DNA of 64,000 nucleotides from a bacterium (GCA_021811315.1 JAJZPF010000012.1:1-64000); one strand, 5' to 3'; numbered from the stretch's first letter, positions 49,609-59,247 are shown. The notes: generated by a model from the sequence alone, not told the origin. Numbers and translations are program-made.

Positions 49609-50373
49609 TCAGAGCGGCGCCGCCGCTTTCAGAACGACCCCGGCGGGATAGCCGAAGAGCTGGCCGCCCCTTTTGGCGATGGAGGCGTCTATCAGGCTCC
49701 TGGCATAATCGTTATTTTCGCCCAGGACGGTTATTTCTATGACTTTGTCGTTCTTGGCGGCGGCTACGGAAATAGGGGCGTCGGCGGAGATCTTCGAGAC
49801 CCCGGCCAGGCAGGGCTTGAGCATCTTCAACGCGTCTTTCATGAAAGGCTGCATGAAGAACTGCGCGTCCACGATGGAGCAGGCCTCCACTTCGGTGAAA
49901 ACGTCCCTGGGCAGGATGGAGGTTTTGGGTTCGGCAGCGATCACGACTACGGAAGCGGGATAGCCGAAGACCTGGCCGTTCCGCTTCGCGAGCGAGCCTT
50001 TTATCAGGTCCGCTACGTCTTTGTTCTTGCTCCCGAGTACGGTTATCTCTATGGCTTTGCCGTTCTTAACGGCCCCTACGGAGATCTTGGCTTTGCCGGT
50101 CAGGTCGGAAACTCCGGCGAGGCAGGGCTTGAGCATGCTCAGCGCGTCTTTCATGAAAGGCTGCATGATGAACTGCGCGTTCAGTATCGAGCAAGCGTCC
50201 ACTTCCCGGAAAACGTCCCTGGTCAGGCCGTAGGCGGGGCCGGGGAGCGGGATAGCAGCGCCGGCTTTCTGGCCGGACAGAGAATCGAAAACTTCGGACT
50301 GGCCGGCGGCGGCGGGCAGGCTTACGGCCGCCAGGAAAGTAAAGAGAGTGAACGTTTTCGCGATTGTTTTCAT
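49609..50373 (-). CDS. Secreted protein with two tandem domains
   Basis: From ATG 50373, preceded by AAAGGA, the product has 254 residues with signal peptide MKTIAKTFTLFTFLAAVSLPAAAG. The rest is two direct repeats of about 97 residues with roughly two thirds identity: each begins DVF(R/T)EV(D/E)ACSI, continues MQPFMKDAL and LKPCLAGVS, and ends in (Q)(V/L)FGYPA plus a hydrophobic strand. Each copy has two cysteines. I recognise no family. It is monocistronic. Confidence 0.75.
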   Translation of the reverse strand: MKTIAKTFTLFTFLAAVSLPAAAGQSEVFDSLSGQKAGAAIPLPGPAYGLTRDVFREVDACSILNAQFIMQPFMKDALSMLKPCLAGVSDLTGKAKISVGAVKNGKAIEITVLGSKNKDVADLIKGSLAKRNGQVFGYPASVVVIAAEPKTSILPRDVFTEVEACSIVDAQFFMQPFMKDALKMLKPCLAGVSKISADAPISVAAAKNDKVIEITVLGENNDYARSLIDASIAKRGGQLFGYPAGVVLKAAAPL

Positions 50374-50521
50374 TTTATCATCCTTTCTAAAGGGAAGCCG
50401 CTCCGGCTTCCTACAGGATAATAGTATGAAAACGCCGCCGTGGGCGGCATGATGCCAAATACCCAAAAGAGAGGACTCTTTAGGCCTATCCCGGCCTGGG
50501 CACTTCGGGAATTGACCAGAG

Positions 50522-51934
50522 TCAGGGTTTATAGCCGAAGAAGCGGCGGGCCTTGATGCACTTCGCCACTTCGGCGGGAACCATAGCTTCCCAGCAGGCG
50601 TCGCCCGCGCAGATCCTGGCGAGCACGTTCCGCGAAAGGATGCCCAGGCTTTCTTTGCGGAAATTTCCTATCGGGACTATGCAGCCGTTATCCCTAAGAT
50701 AAATGTAGAGGTGCTTAAGCTGGTCCGGGACCTTCACGTTTTCCGCGGTGACGACCTTGCCCGGCGCGCCTTCCATGAAAGGATAGACGTACAGCTTGAT
50801 GTCGTTCTTGAAAAGCCGGCCGAAAGACTCAAGGATGCCGCCGCCCAGGTCCTCGTAATACTTGACGTTGAAAACTTCTTTCAGGGTCGGGATCCCCAGC
50901 GCGATCCTGATGCTGCGCCCGGTATAGCGCCGCAAATAGGCGGCCAGTTTGTAATACCTGGCGTAATCCGAGATCAGGACCATCCTGCCCACGGAGTTTA
51001 TCGTGTCCGCGCGGGCGAGGAAGTCGGTATGGTCGATCTTCCCGGAGCTCAGCAGATTGCTCATGGTGATCTCCATAAGCTCCACTATCTCGCCTTCCCC
51101 CCCGCCTTCCTCGGCCTGGAACTGGACGCGCGAGCAGTCGAGCATGTCCAAATTCACCTTGGTGAGAGGGCGGAAGCTGCCGCGCTCTATCAGGATCTTT
51201 TTTTTCCACAGGACTTCGGAAGGCTGCAGGACCTCCCCGTTCGCGCCGATAAGCGCCGCGCCGGTAAGCTTCTGGGCCACGAGCTGCAGGCTCATCAGCC
51301 GGTTGTCCACGCCTTTGAAGCAGGGCCCGGTGAACTTTATCATGTCCACTTCTATCCGCTCGGTCGAAAGGCCGTCGAGCAGCGAAGCGATAAGTTTTTC
51401 AGGCTCGGCGTTGAGATAAAAAGCGCCGTAGGCCAGGTTCACGCCTATGATACCGAGCGCTTCCTGCTGCTGCAAATTCTCCTTGTCCAGCATGTTCACG
51501 TGCAGGACGATCTCGGACGGCGCCCCTTTCGGCTCCGCCTGGAACTTGAGCCCCATCCAGCCGTGGCATTCATTGTTCCCCTGGTAGCTCCGCGCGGCGA
51601 CGGTATCGGCGAAAGCGAAGAAAGAGGATTTATCGCCGCGCCCCGAGCCCAGGCGCTCGACCATCAGGTCGAACTCGTAATCCAGCATTTTCCGCAGCCG
51701 CGCCTGGCTGACATAGCGCTTGTCTTTGCCGTAAATAGCGTCCGAGACCGCCATATCATAAGCGGAGATGGTCTTGGCGAGGGCGCCGGAAGCGCCGCCG
51801 ACCACGAAGAACCAGCGCGCTACTTCCTGGCCGGCGCCTATCTCGGCGAAGGTCCCGTAAAATTTCTTGGCGAGGTTTATCCTGGTGGCTTTTTCCTGCG
51901 TAGTCAGGGGCCTGGAATTATTTTGTGTGTTCAT
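50522..51934 (-). CDS. Conserved protein of unknown function, last gene of the acnA-kor operon
   Basis: The 470-residue soluble protein opens NLAKKFYGTFAEIGAGQEVARWFFVVGGASGALAKTISAYDM and has FFAFADTVAARSY and a C-terminal part with ARICAGDACWEAMVPAEV. I recall similar proteins of about 480 residues in many bacteria, sometimes labelled TonB-dependent receptor, but there is no signal peptide or barrel here, so that label looks wrong. FVVGGASGALAKT resembles a nucleotide-binding turn without being a Walker A. It starts 21 nt after the lyase gene stop, so it is probably cotranscribed. Confidence 0.7.
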   Translation of the reverse strand: MNTQNNSRPLTTQEKATRINLAKKFYGTFAEIGAGQEVARWFFVVGGASGALAKTISAYDMAVSDAIYGKDKRYVSQARLRKMLDYEFDLMVERLGSGRGDKSSFFAFADTVAARSYQGNNECHGWMGLKFQAEPKGAPSEIVLHVNMLDKENLQQQEALGIIGVNLAYGAFYLNAEPEKLIASLLDGLSTERIEVDMIKFTGPCFKGVDNRLMSLQLVAQKLTGAALIGANGEVLQPSEVLWKKKILIERGSFRPLTKVNLDMLDCSRVQFQAEEGGGEGEIVELMEITMSNLLSSGKIDHTDFLARADTINSVGRMVLISDYARYYKLAAYLRRYTGRSIRIALGIPTLKEVFNVKYYEDLGGGILESFGRLFKNDIKLYVYPFMEGAPGKVVTAENVKVPDQLKHLYIYLRDNGCIVPIGNFRKESLGILSRNVLARICAGDACWEAMVPAEVAKCIKARRFFGYKP

Positions 51935-51955
51935 ATTGATTCTCTTTGACCGGCG

Positions 51956-53404
51956 CTAGAGCCGGGGCTTTCCCGCGCCCGGGCGCGTCAACCGTACGGG
52001 GTCAAGCAGGCGGGCAAGGGCCCCGGGGGAAAGCAGGCCCTCAGCCTCCGCCAGCCCGGCGATGCTCTTGCCCGAAGCAAGCGCGCGTTTGGCCGCGCCG
52101 GCGGCCGCCAGGTAGCCGATCTCGGGCGCGAGCGCGGTCGCCAGCCCCATCGAGCGGCCGGCGTAGTCGCGGCAGCGCGCCGCGTCCGCGGTGATGCCGT
52201 CCACGCAGCGCAGCGCCAGCTGGCGGCAGGCGGCGGCGAGCAGGTCTATGGACTCAAGCAGGTTCTCGGCCATCAGGGGCATCATCACGTTCAGTTCAAG
52301 CTGGCCCGCGGCCGCGGCGAGAGAAACGCTCAGGTCGCCGCCGACAGCGTGAAAACAGACCATATTGACCATCTCGGGGACGGAAGGATTGACCTTGCCC
52401 GGCATGATGGAGCTTCCCGCCTGCACGGCCGGGAGCCGGATCTCGGCGAGGCCGGTGGCCGGGCCGGAGGAGAGAAGCCTGAGATCATTGGCTATACGCC
52501 CGAGTTCCACCGCAAAATCGCGCATCGCCGAGGAAACCCTGCCAAGCGGGGCCTGAGACTGCATCGCGTGCATAAGGTCGGCCGCTTTGCGCAGCTTGAA
52601 ACCCGAGGACCTGGAAAGCTCCGCCGCCATGCGCCGCGCGAAGGCGGGGTGGGTGTTCATCCCGGTGCCGGCGGCCGAGCCGCCGATGCCGAGTTCCTTC
52701 AGGTCCGCGGCCGTGCGCCGGATATGGCGCGCCGAGGCGCGTACCGCGGCGGCATAAGCCGAGAACTCGCGCCCGAGCAGGACCGGGACGGCGTCCTGCA
52801 GATGCGTCCTGCCGCTCTTGAGGACTTTGGAAAATTTCTTCCCCCGCTCCGACAGCGAAGCGGCCAGGCGCGCGGCCTCGGCTTCAAAATCATCCAGCGC
52901 CGCGAGCGCCGCCAGGTGCGCCGCCGCCGGGTAAGTGTCGTTGGTGGACTGCCCCATATTCAGATGGTCATTTGGCGACAGGATATCGTAGCGGCCTTTC
53001 TTATGCCCCAGGAGCTCAAGCGCGCGGTTGCAGAGCACCTCGTTCACGTTCATATTCGTGCTGGTCCCGGCTCCCGCCTGGAACCTGTCGATAATGAACT
53101 GGTCGCGGAGCCCTCCGGACAGGACCTCTTCGGCGGCACGGATAATTGCTTTGCCTTTCGCTTTTGAAAGCTCCCCGGCCCGCATATTCACGGCCGCGGC
53201 GGCTTTCTTTATCCGGCAGTAAGCGGCTATCAGGCGCGGATTGATCTTCCGGCCGCTTATCGGGAAATTCTCCGCGGCGCGGCCGGCGTTTATCCCCCAG
53301 TAGGCCCCTGCCGGGACCGGGAATTCGCCGATAGAGTCTTTTTCAATACGCATGGCCCCGGCCCGGTTAGAAGCGCGCTTGCGGTCATGGGAGATGCGGC
53401 TCAT
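51956..53404 (-). CDS. Aspartate ammonia-lyase/class II fumarase family enzyme
   Basis: This superfamily enzyme produces fumarate from aspartate or malate. The catalytic-loop signature GSSIMPGKVNPSVPEMVNMV is intact. Several segments favour aspartase: RIEKDSIGEFPVPAGAYWGI, AGTSTNMNVNEV, QSTNDTYPAA and PEMVNMVCF, where fumarases usually read SGTQTNMNVNEV and QCEAMTMV. Context next to aconitase and 2-oxoacid oxidoreductase genes would favour fumarase. About 16 extra residues precede the family start, so an internal Met may be the true start. It lies 10 nt after korB. Confidence 0.75.
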   Translation of the reverse strand: MSRISHDRKRASNRAGAMRIEKDSIGEFPVPAGAYWGINAGRAAENFPISGRKINPRLIAAYCRIKKAAAAVNMRAGELSKAKGKAIIRAAEEVLSGGLRDQFIIDRFQAGAGTSTNMNVNEVLCNRALELLGHKKGRYDILSPNDHLNMGQSTNDTYPAAAHLAALAALDDFEAEAARLAASLSERGKKFSKVLKSGRTHLQDAVPVLLGREFSAYAAAVRASARHIRRTAADLKELGIGGSAAGTGMNTHPAFARRMAAELSRSSGFKLRKAADLMHAMQSQAPLGRVSSAMRDFAVELGRIANDLRLLSSGPATGLAEIRLPAVQAGSSIMPGKVNPSVPEMVNMVCFHAVGGDLSVSLAAAAGQLELNVMMPLMAENLLESIDLLAAACRQLALRCVDGITADAARCRDYAGRSMGLATALAPEIGYLAAAGAAKRALASGKSIAGLAEAEGLLSPGALARLLDPVRLTRPGAGKPRL

Positions 53405-53414
53405 AGGTTTTTCC

Positions 53415-54272
53415 TCATTTGAACTTCTCGAAAAGAGGCCTGACCCTTTCAGGGGAATAAGCGGCGGTGCGGACCGCTATCGCTTCGCCTTTCAGCGCCG
53501 AAAAGCGGGCGTCGAAGGCGGGCCGGTCAGTTTTGTAGATAAGGCCGGTCGGGATGGTCTCCTGCGCGCGGGAAACAAGGCTCAAAGCCGCGTCGAAATC
53601 CGACGGGTCGTGTTCGGGCCCGACCGGTTTCGCGCGCTGCCTGAACCAGCCGAAAGTATTGACCTTGTTGAAGGTAATGCAGGGCGACATGATATCCAGG
53701 AGCGCGAAACCTTTATGCTCTATAGCCTGCTTCATCAGCCCGGTCAGTTCCGGCTTGTTCCCGGAGAAAGCCCGGGCCACGAAAGTGGCGCCGGAGGCCA
53801 GGGCGAGCAAAGCCGGGTTGACGGGCTTGCCGCCGACGCCCTCGGGATGGATGGGCGTGGAGAAGTCCGGGGAAGAAGTGGGCGAAGCCTGTCCCTTGGT
53901 AAGGCCGTAGACGCGGTTGTCGCCGGCGAACACGGCTATATTCAGGTTCCGGCGCGCGGCGTGGATGAAGTGGTTGCCGCCTTCCGAGTAATAGTCGCCG
54001 TCCCCGGAAACGGAAAGAAGTTTCAATTTATGATTGGCCATGTTCACGCCGGCGGCCACCGGCAAAGCCCGGCCGTGCAGCCCGTTGAACAGATTGCATT
54101 TCACGGAAAAGCCGAGCTTGGAGGCCTGGCCTATCCCGGTGACCATGATGAAATCCTGCGGCTTCAGGTCCAGCCCGCAGAGCGCCTCTTTAACGCAGGG
54201 CAGGATGTCGAAATTGCCGCAGCCGGGGCACCACTGGGGCTTGTGGAAATCGTAACTTGCCGTGCAGGTCAT
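53415..54272 (-). CDS. korB: 2-Oxoacid:ferredoxin oxidoreductase beta subunit
   Basis: This subunit binds thiamine diphosphate. From ATG 54272 (MTCTASYDFHKPQWCPGCGNFD) it has 285 residues, with GDGDYYSEGGNHFIHAARRNLNIAVFAGDNRVYGLTKGQ as the cofactor-binding region and the pair CPGC near the N-terminus. The ATG overlaps the korA stop as ATGA. 2-Oxoglutarate is the likely substrate, judged by the subunit type and the neighbours. Confidence 0.9.
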   Translation of the reverse strand: MTCTASYDFHKPQWCPGCGNFDILPCVKEALCGLDLKPQDFIMVTGIGQASKLGFSVKCNLFNGLHGRALPVAAGVNMANHKLKLLSVSGDGDYYSEGGNHFIHAARRNLNIAVFAGDNRVYGLTKGQASPTSSPDFSTPIHPEGVGGKPVNPALLALASGATFVARAFSGNKPELTGLMKQAIEHKGFALLDIMSPCITFNKVNTFGWFRQRAKPVGPEHDPSDFDAALSLVSRAQETIPTGLIYKTDRPAFDARFSALKGEAIAVRTAAYSPERVRPLFEKFK

Positions 54273-55981
54273 ATTTTCCCCTCCAGCCCGGCTTCCAGCA
54301 GCGCCACGGCGTCCTCGACCGTCAGGTTCCGCCCGTCGTATTTCCCGAGATGCGCGTGCGTTTCCACCCCGCATTCCATGCGGAGCAATTTGCCCAACTG
54401 GCCGGAATAATTCTGTTCGAGCGTGACAAGCCGCTTGAAGCCCTTCAGCGCCTCCCGCACTTTCTCCTTGTCCAGCGGATAGAGATACCTGAAGACGGCC
54501 ACAGAGAAATCAATGCCCTTTTCCTTGAGAAGCAGCTTCGCCTCGAGCAGCGGTCCGACGGTGGAGCCCCAGGCTATCACGCAGACCGGCCGGCCGGGAT
54601 CTATTATCTCCGGGCCCGGGAAAGAGGCGGCCAGGCCGGCGAGCTTGCGCATCCGCTTGGAATGCTGGGCGACGCGGTTGGCGGGATCGTCCGTGAGGTG
54701 GCCGTGTTCGTCGTGCTCGTGGCTGTCGCAGGAGACCAGCCATTTTGACAGGCCGGGGACGGCGCGCGGCGAAACTCCGGAATCCGTTACCGCGTAGCGC
54801 GCGAGCATCTCCGGCCCGGCGGGTTCCGGGGCGAAAAGGCCGCGGTCTATCCGCACGCGGGAAACGTCGAATTCTCCGACCGTAGATTCCGAGCCTGCCT
54901 GCCCCAGGTCGTTCGCGAAGAAGACCGGGACCTGCCAGGCGTCGGCGATATTGAAAGCCTCGGCCGCCAGGTAAAAGCTGTCTTCGTGGGTGGCGGGCGA
55001 AATTACCGCCCTCGGGAACTCGCCGTGCGAAATATTAACCAGCGACAGAAGGTCGCCCTGCTCCGTGCGGGTCGCCATGCCCGTAGAGGGGCTGGCGCGC
55101 TGGCCGTCGTAGATCACCACCGGAGTTTCTGTGATCCCGGCCAGGCCTATCGCCTCGGCCATCAGGCTCATGCCCGGCCCGGAAGAGCCGCAGGCCGCGC
55201 GCGCGCCGGCGTAGGAAGCCCCGATCGCGAGATTGAGCGCGGCTATTTCGTCCTCGGCCTGCTCCACGGCGATGCCGAGCTTCGGCCCGGCCGTGCCGAG
55301 AGCGTTGAGGATGGTCGTGGAAGGCGTTATAGGGTAGCCGGCGTAAACGCCGATCCCGGCGGCGACCATGCCCAGGGCTACGGCGTCGTTCCCGGAGATA
55401 AGCATCCGGTCCGGCGCGGGGGCCGGCTTGAAGGCCGGGGGGCGGACGTCCTTCGCCCCGATAAAACCGGAGACGGCGGCGACGGCGTCAAGATTGGCCT
55501 GCAGCGCTTCCGGCTTCAGGCGCCCTTCGAACATTTTCTTTACCGAACCGGCCAGAATATCCGGCTGGAAACCGAGGCTCGCGAACAGCATAGAGACTAA
55601 TTTCACCGCGGCGAACTTTTCCCCCCGCGCGGCCTCCGGGCCAAGCGAGTCCGGAAGCACCCGCAGGCGCGGGTCCGTATTCGCGCCCTTGTCCGCCTCC
55701 AGGCAGAAAGCCAGGCCTTCCGGCCCGAGGTCGCCAAGCCTGAGCCCGACGCTTTCTTCGTTCAGGGCGAGCAGATAATCCGCCCGCCTGACCGGGGCCG
55801 CAAGCGGCCCTCCGGAAAAGCGGACGCTCATGAAGTTATGCCCGCCCCGCACCCGCGACTGGTAATCCTGGGTGATGAAGATATGGTAGCCGAGCCTGAG
55901 CAGGGTCTTGCCGAGTATCTCGCCCGCGGACTGGACCCCTTGCCCCGCCGCGCCGGCGATAACTATATTGAGATGTTCCAT
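54269..55981 (-). CDS. korA: 2-Oxoacid:ferredoxin oxidoreductase, fused gamma-alpha subunit
   Basis: Residues 1-190 are the gamma domain (NIVIAGAAGQGVQSAGEILGKTLLRLGYHIF) and about 195-570 the alpha domain, with GYPITPSTTILNAL, the SGPGMSLMAEAIGLA loop and SCDSHEHDEHGHLTDDPANR. This gamma-alpha fusion with a separate beta subunit is typical of the Kor type that makes or uses 2-oxoglutarate and ferredoxin. No separate ferredoxin gene is present. It starts one base after acnA. Confidence 0.92.
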   Translation of the reverse strand: MEHLNIVIAGAAGQGVQSAGEILGKTLLRLGYHIFITQDYQSRVRGGHNFMSVRFSGGPLAAPVRRADYLLALNEESVGLRLGDLGPEGLAFCLEADKGANTDPRLRVLPDSLGPEAARGEKFAAVKLVSMLFASLGFQPDILAGSVKKMFEGRLKPEALQANLDAVAAVSGFIGAKDVRPPAFKPAPAPDRMLISGNDAVALGMVAAGIGVYAGYPITPSTTILNALGTAGPKLGIAVEQAEDEIAALNLAIGASYAGARAACGSSGPGMSLMAEAIGLAGITETPVVIYDGQRASPSTGMATRTEQGDLLSLVNISHGEFPRAVISPATHEDSFYLAAEAFNIADAWQVPVFFANDLGQAGSESTVGEFDVSRVRIDRGLFAPEPAGPEMLARYAVTDSGVSPRAVPGLSKWLVSCDSHEHDEHGHLTDDPANRVAQHSKRMRKLAGLAASFPGPEIIDPGRPVCVIAWGSTVGPLLEAKLLLKEKGIDFSVAVFRYLYPLDKEKVREALKGFKRLVTLEQNYSGQLGKLLRMECGVETHAHLGKYDGRNLTVEDAVALLEAGLEGKI

Positions 55982-55982
55982 A

Positions 55983-58682
55983 TCAGCGCTTCCCTATCAG
56001 CCTGCGGAGCACGTAGTGGAGGATACCGCCGTTGCGGAAATACTCCAGCTCTATCCGCGTGTCTATGCGGCAGAGCGCGTCGAAATAGCGCGGCTCGCGG
56101 CCCTCGGCCTCGACCTCCACTTTTACGGTCTGCCGCGGCGCGAGCTTATCGTCCAAAAGAACGGTGTAAGTTTCCCTGCCGGTAAGTTTGAGCGGGCCGA
56201 TGCCCTCGCCCGGCTGGAACTGCAGCGGGAGCACGCCCATGCCGACCAAATTGGAGCGGTGTATCCGCTCGAAAGATTCGGCGATGACGGCGCGCACGCC
56301 CAGCAGGAAGACCCCCTTGGCCGCCCAGTCGCGGCTGGAGCCCATGCCGTAGTCGGCGCCCGCGAGCAGGACCAGCGGCACGCCCTCGCCCTTGTAGCGC
56401 TCCGCGGCGTCGAAGATGGACAGCTTCAGGCCCGAAGGCTGGTGCAGCGTCACCCCGCCTTCGGTGCCGGGGACGAGAAGATTGAGCAGCCGCCTGTTGG
56501 CGAAGGTCCCGCGCGTCATGATCTCGGCATTGCCGCGCCTGGTCCCGTAGGAGTTAAAATCCGACGGGGACACGCCCCTGCCGGAGAGATGCAGGCCGGC
56601 CGGGCTGTCGGCCGCGATCGTTCCGGCCGGGCTTATATGGTCGGTGGAAATAGAACCGCCGAACATCGCCAGCACGCGGGCTCCGTTCACCGGCGCAAGC
56701 GGATGCGGCTCCTCGGTCATGCCCTTGAAGAAAGACGGCTCGCGCAGGTAGGTGCTCTTGGTATCCCAGGGGTAGAGCGGGGATTTCCCGCTCCCTATCC
56801 CGTTCCAGACCGCGTTCCCCGTATAAAGGCTGGAATAGGCCTCGCGGAAAGCCGCGGGGTCCTCCGCCAGGGCCAGGTGCGCGTCTATCTCGGCCTCAGT
56901 CGGCCAGATATCTTTCAGGAACACCCCGGGGCCGAGCGGTTCATTTTCAAAGTCGAAATCCAGCGTGCCCGAAAGAGCGTAGGCCAGGACCAGAGGAGGC
57001 GAGGCCAGGAAAGAAGCTTTGCAGTGCGGGTTTATCCGGCCGTTGAAATTCCGGTTGCCGGACAGGACCGCCGTCATAGCCAGGGCGTCCGCCGCCGGCA
57101 CGACATGGTCCGGGAGCGGGCCGCTGTTCCCGATACAGGTGGTGCAGCCGTAGCCCACGGTATGAAAACCCAGTTTCTCAAGAAAAGGAGTGAGGCCCGC
57201 GGCGTCGAGGTAGCGGGTTACCGCGAGAGAGCCCGGCGCGAGGCTGGTCTTGACGTAAGGCTTCGCCTTCAGCCCGGCCGCCACAGCTTTTTTCGCCATT
57301 ATGCCGGCGCCTATCATCACCCGTGGGTTGCTTGTATTCGTGCAGCTTGTGATGGCGGCGATCGCCACCGCGCCGTGGGCGACAGTTCCTTTCGATCCGT
57401 CCGGGAAATTTATCGCCGCTATCCTGGCGGACTCGGTCTCCGGCACGCCGAGGCCCTGCGGTCCCGGCGCGGAAGTAAGTATCCGGCGCCAGGCGGACTT
57501 CGCCTCGCTCAGCGGAATCCGGTCCTGCGGCCTGGAAGGGCCCGCTATAGCGGGGCTGATGCCGGAGAGGTCCACCTCTACGGTGTCCGTGAATACGGGA
57601 GCGGGCGTTTCGTCGGTCCTGAAAAGCCCCTGCGCTTTGCAGTAGCGCCCGGCCAGGTCGACTTCCGCTTCCGTCCGGCCGGTGGCCCGCATATAGCGCA
57701 GAGTTTCGGCGTCGACGGGGAAGAAGCCGCAGGTGGCCCCGTATTCAGGCGCCATATTCGCGACGGTGGCCCTGTCCGCGAGCGTGAGCGAAGAGAGGCC
57801 GGGCCCGAAGAATTCCACGAATTTCCCCACCACGCCTTTTTTGCGGAGTTTCTGCGTGACGGCCAGGACCAGGTCGGTCGCCGTGCAGCCGGCCGGCATA
57901 GCGCCGGTGAACCGGACGCCTATCACTTCCGGCAGCTGGATAAAGACGGGCTGGCCGAGCATCGCGGCGGCGGCCTCTATCCCTCCTACGCCCCAGCCGA
58001 GTATCCCCAGGCCGTTTATCATCGTGGTATGCGAATCGGTGCCGACCAAAGTGTCGGGGCAGGCGGTCTCCGCGCCGTCCTCATTAAAGCGCCAGACCAC
58101 TTTCCCGAGATATTCAAGATTGACCTGGTGGCAGATCCCGGACGCCGGAGGGACCACTTTGAAATTAGTGAAAGCTTTCTGGCCCCAGTGCAGGAACTCG
58201 TACCGCTCGCGGTTGCGCTCGAACTCCTTGCGCGCGTTCACGGCAAGGGCTTCCGGCGAGCCGTAAGCGTCCACCTGCACGCTGTGGTCGATAATGAGGT
58301 CCACGGGAAGCCGCGGGTTTATCAGCTGCGGGTCCCGGCCCAGCCGGGCCAGCGCGTCGCGGAGAGCGGCCAGGTCGGTCAGCGCCGGCACGCCGGTGAA
58401 ATCCTGCATCAGCACTCGCGCCGGAACGAAAGGGACTTCCGGCCCGGAGGGAGCTTTAGCGTTATAGCGGGCCAGGTTCAAAACATCTTCCGCCGTGACT
58501 TCCAGCCCGTTCTCGGCGCGCAGCGCGCCTTCGAGCAGTATTTTTATCGTAAAGGGCAGGAGGGAAAGGTCCACGCCGGCCTGGCCCGAAAGGGCCGCCA
58601 GCCTGTAATACTGCACGCTGCCCGAAGATAATGGAAGGGCGGAGCGCGCGCCGAAAGAATTTAAGCCGGAGGATTTTGACAT
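55983..58682 (-). CDS. acnA: Aconitate hydratase A, long form
   Basis: The 899-residue enzyme is the AcnA/IRP type. Cluster cysteines are in AITSCTNTSNPRVMIGAG and GYGCTTCIGNSGPL. The N-terminal part has DFTGVPALTDLAALR and LVGTDSHTTMINGLGILGWGVGGIEA, and the swivel domain has LAGADYGMGSSRDWAAKG. It is the first gene of the operon acnA-korA-korB-lyase-unknown. A second aconitase of the short type is at 360-2291. Confidence 0.95.
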   Translation of the reverse strand: MSKSSGLNSFGARSALPLSSGSVQYYRLAALSGQAGVDLSLLPFTIKILLEGALRAENGLEVTAEDVLNLARYNAKAPSGPEVPFVPARVLMQDFTGVPALTDLAALRDALARLGRDPQLINPRLPVDLIIDHSVQVDAYGSPEALAVNARKEFERNRERYEFLHWGQKAFTNFKVVPPASGICHQVNLEYLGKVVWRFNEDGAETACPDTLVGTDSHTTMINGLGILGWGVGGIEAAAAMLGQPVFIQLPEVIGVRFTGAMPAGCTATDLVLAVTQKLRKKGVVGKFVEFFGPGLSSLTLADRATVANMAPEYGATCGFFPVDAETLRYMRATGRTEAEVDLAGRYCKAQGLFRTDETPAPVFTDTVEVDLSGISPAIAGPSRPQDRIPLSEAKSAWRRILTSAPGPQGLGVPETESARIAAINFPDGSKGTVAHGAVAIAAITSCTNTSNPRVMIGAGIMAKKAVAAGLKAKPYVKTSLAPGSLAVTRYLDAAGLTPFLEKLGFHTVGYGCTTCIGNSGPLPDHVVPAADALAMTAVLSGNRNFNGRINPHCKASFLASPPLVLAYALSGTLDFDFENEPLGPGVFLKDIWPTEAEIDAHLALAEDPAAFREAYSSLYTGNAVWNGIGSGKSPLYPWDTKSTYLREPSFFKGMTEEPHPLAPVNGARVLAMFGGSISTDHISPAGTIAADSPAGLHLSGRGVSPSDFNSYGTRRGNAEIMTRGTFANRRLLNLLVPGTEGGVTLHQPSGLKLSIFDAAERYKGEGVPLVLLAGADYGMGSSRDWAAKGVFLLGVRAVIAESFERIHRSNLVGMGVLPLQFQPGEGIGPLKLTGRETYTVLLDDKLAPRQTVKVEVEAEGREPRYFDALCRIDTRIELEYFRNGGILHYVLRRLIGKR

Positions 58683-58813
58683 GATCGCCTCTTTATAAAA
58701 CGGGGCTTTTTTCCGCGCCGACCGGCCCGGAAGCCCCCATTACGGCTATGATACAAAAAACGGAACCTCGCCTGAAAAACCGGGCAAACCGCCTTGCCGG
58801 CCGCGCCCGGGAT

Positions 58814-59236
58814 TCAGTGATGGAGATCGCTTTTCCTGGGCGGCGGGGGCGGCGGCGGCGCAAGTTTCGGCAGGGCCATCATTTCGCTCACGCACAGCTC
58901 CAGCTCTTTGGTGGAACAGCCTTTCTTCAGGAACCTGAGCCGTGAATTCTCGGTCAGCATCCTTTTTATAAGCCCTAAAAGCGTGGAAGACAGGAAGATG
59001 ACCGGGATGACGGCGGTTTCGGGATACCGGTGCAGCTCATTGTAAGTCTCGACGCCGTTGTTGCCCGGCATATTGAAATCCAGCGTTATCAGGTCGGGCA
59101 GAATTTCCCTGGCCCTGGCGGCGCCGGCATGGCCGTCGGCTTCCCGGGAAACGGTATAGCCTTTAGAGACCAGGAAATCCCTGAGCAGGCTGGAAAGAGC
59201 GTCGTCGTCGTCGATAATAAGAACTTTTCCTGACAT
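58814..59236 (-). CDS. Stand-alone receiver-domain protein with proline-rich tail
   Basis: This 140-residue CheY-like protein has IIDDDDALSSLL, the phospho-acceptor Asp in LITLDFNMPGNNGVE and the Lys in FLKKGCS. After the receiver comes a tail with seven consecutive prolines and a basic end. There is no DNA-binding domain. No kinase is adjacent. Confidence 0.85.
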   Translation of the reverse strand: MSGKVLIIDDDDALSSLLRDFLVSKGYTVSREADGHAGAARAREILPDLITLDFNMPGNNGVETYNELHRYPETAVIPVIFLSSTLLGLIKRMLTENSRLRFLKKGCSTKELELCVSEMMALPKLAPPPPPPPRKSDLHH

Positions 59237-59247
59237 AGATAGACGAT

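Noticed and set aside
51956-53404. Confident fumarase call for the lyase
   Set aside because: Operon context suggests it, but the sequence segments around the signatures resemble aspartase more closely, so the call is left open.
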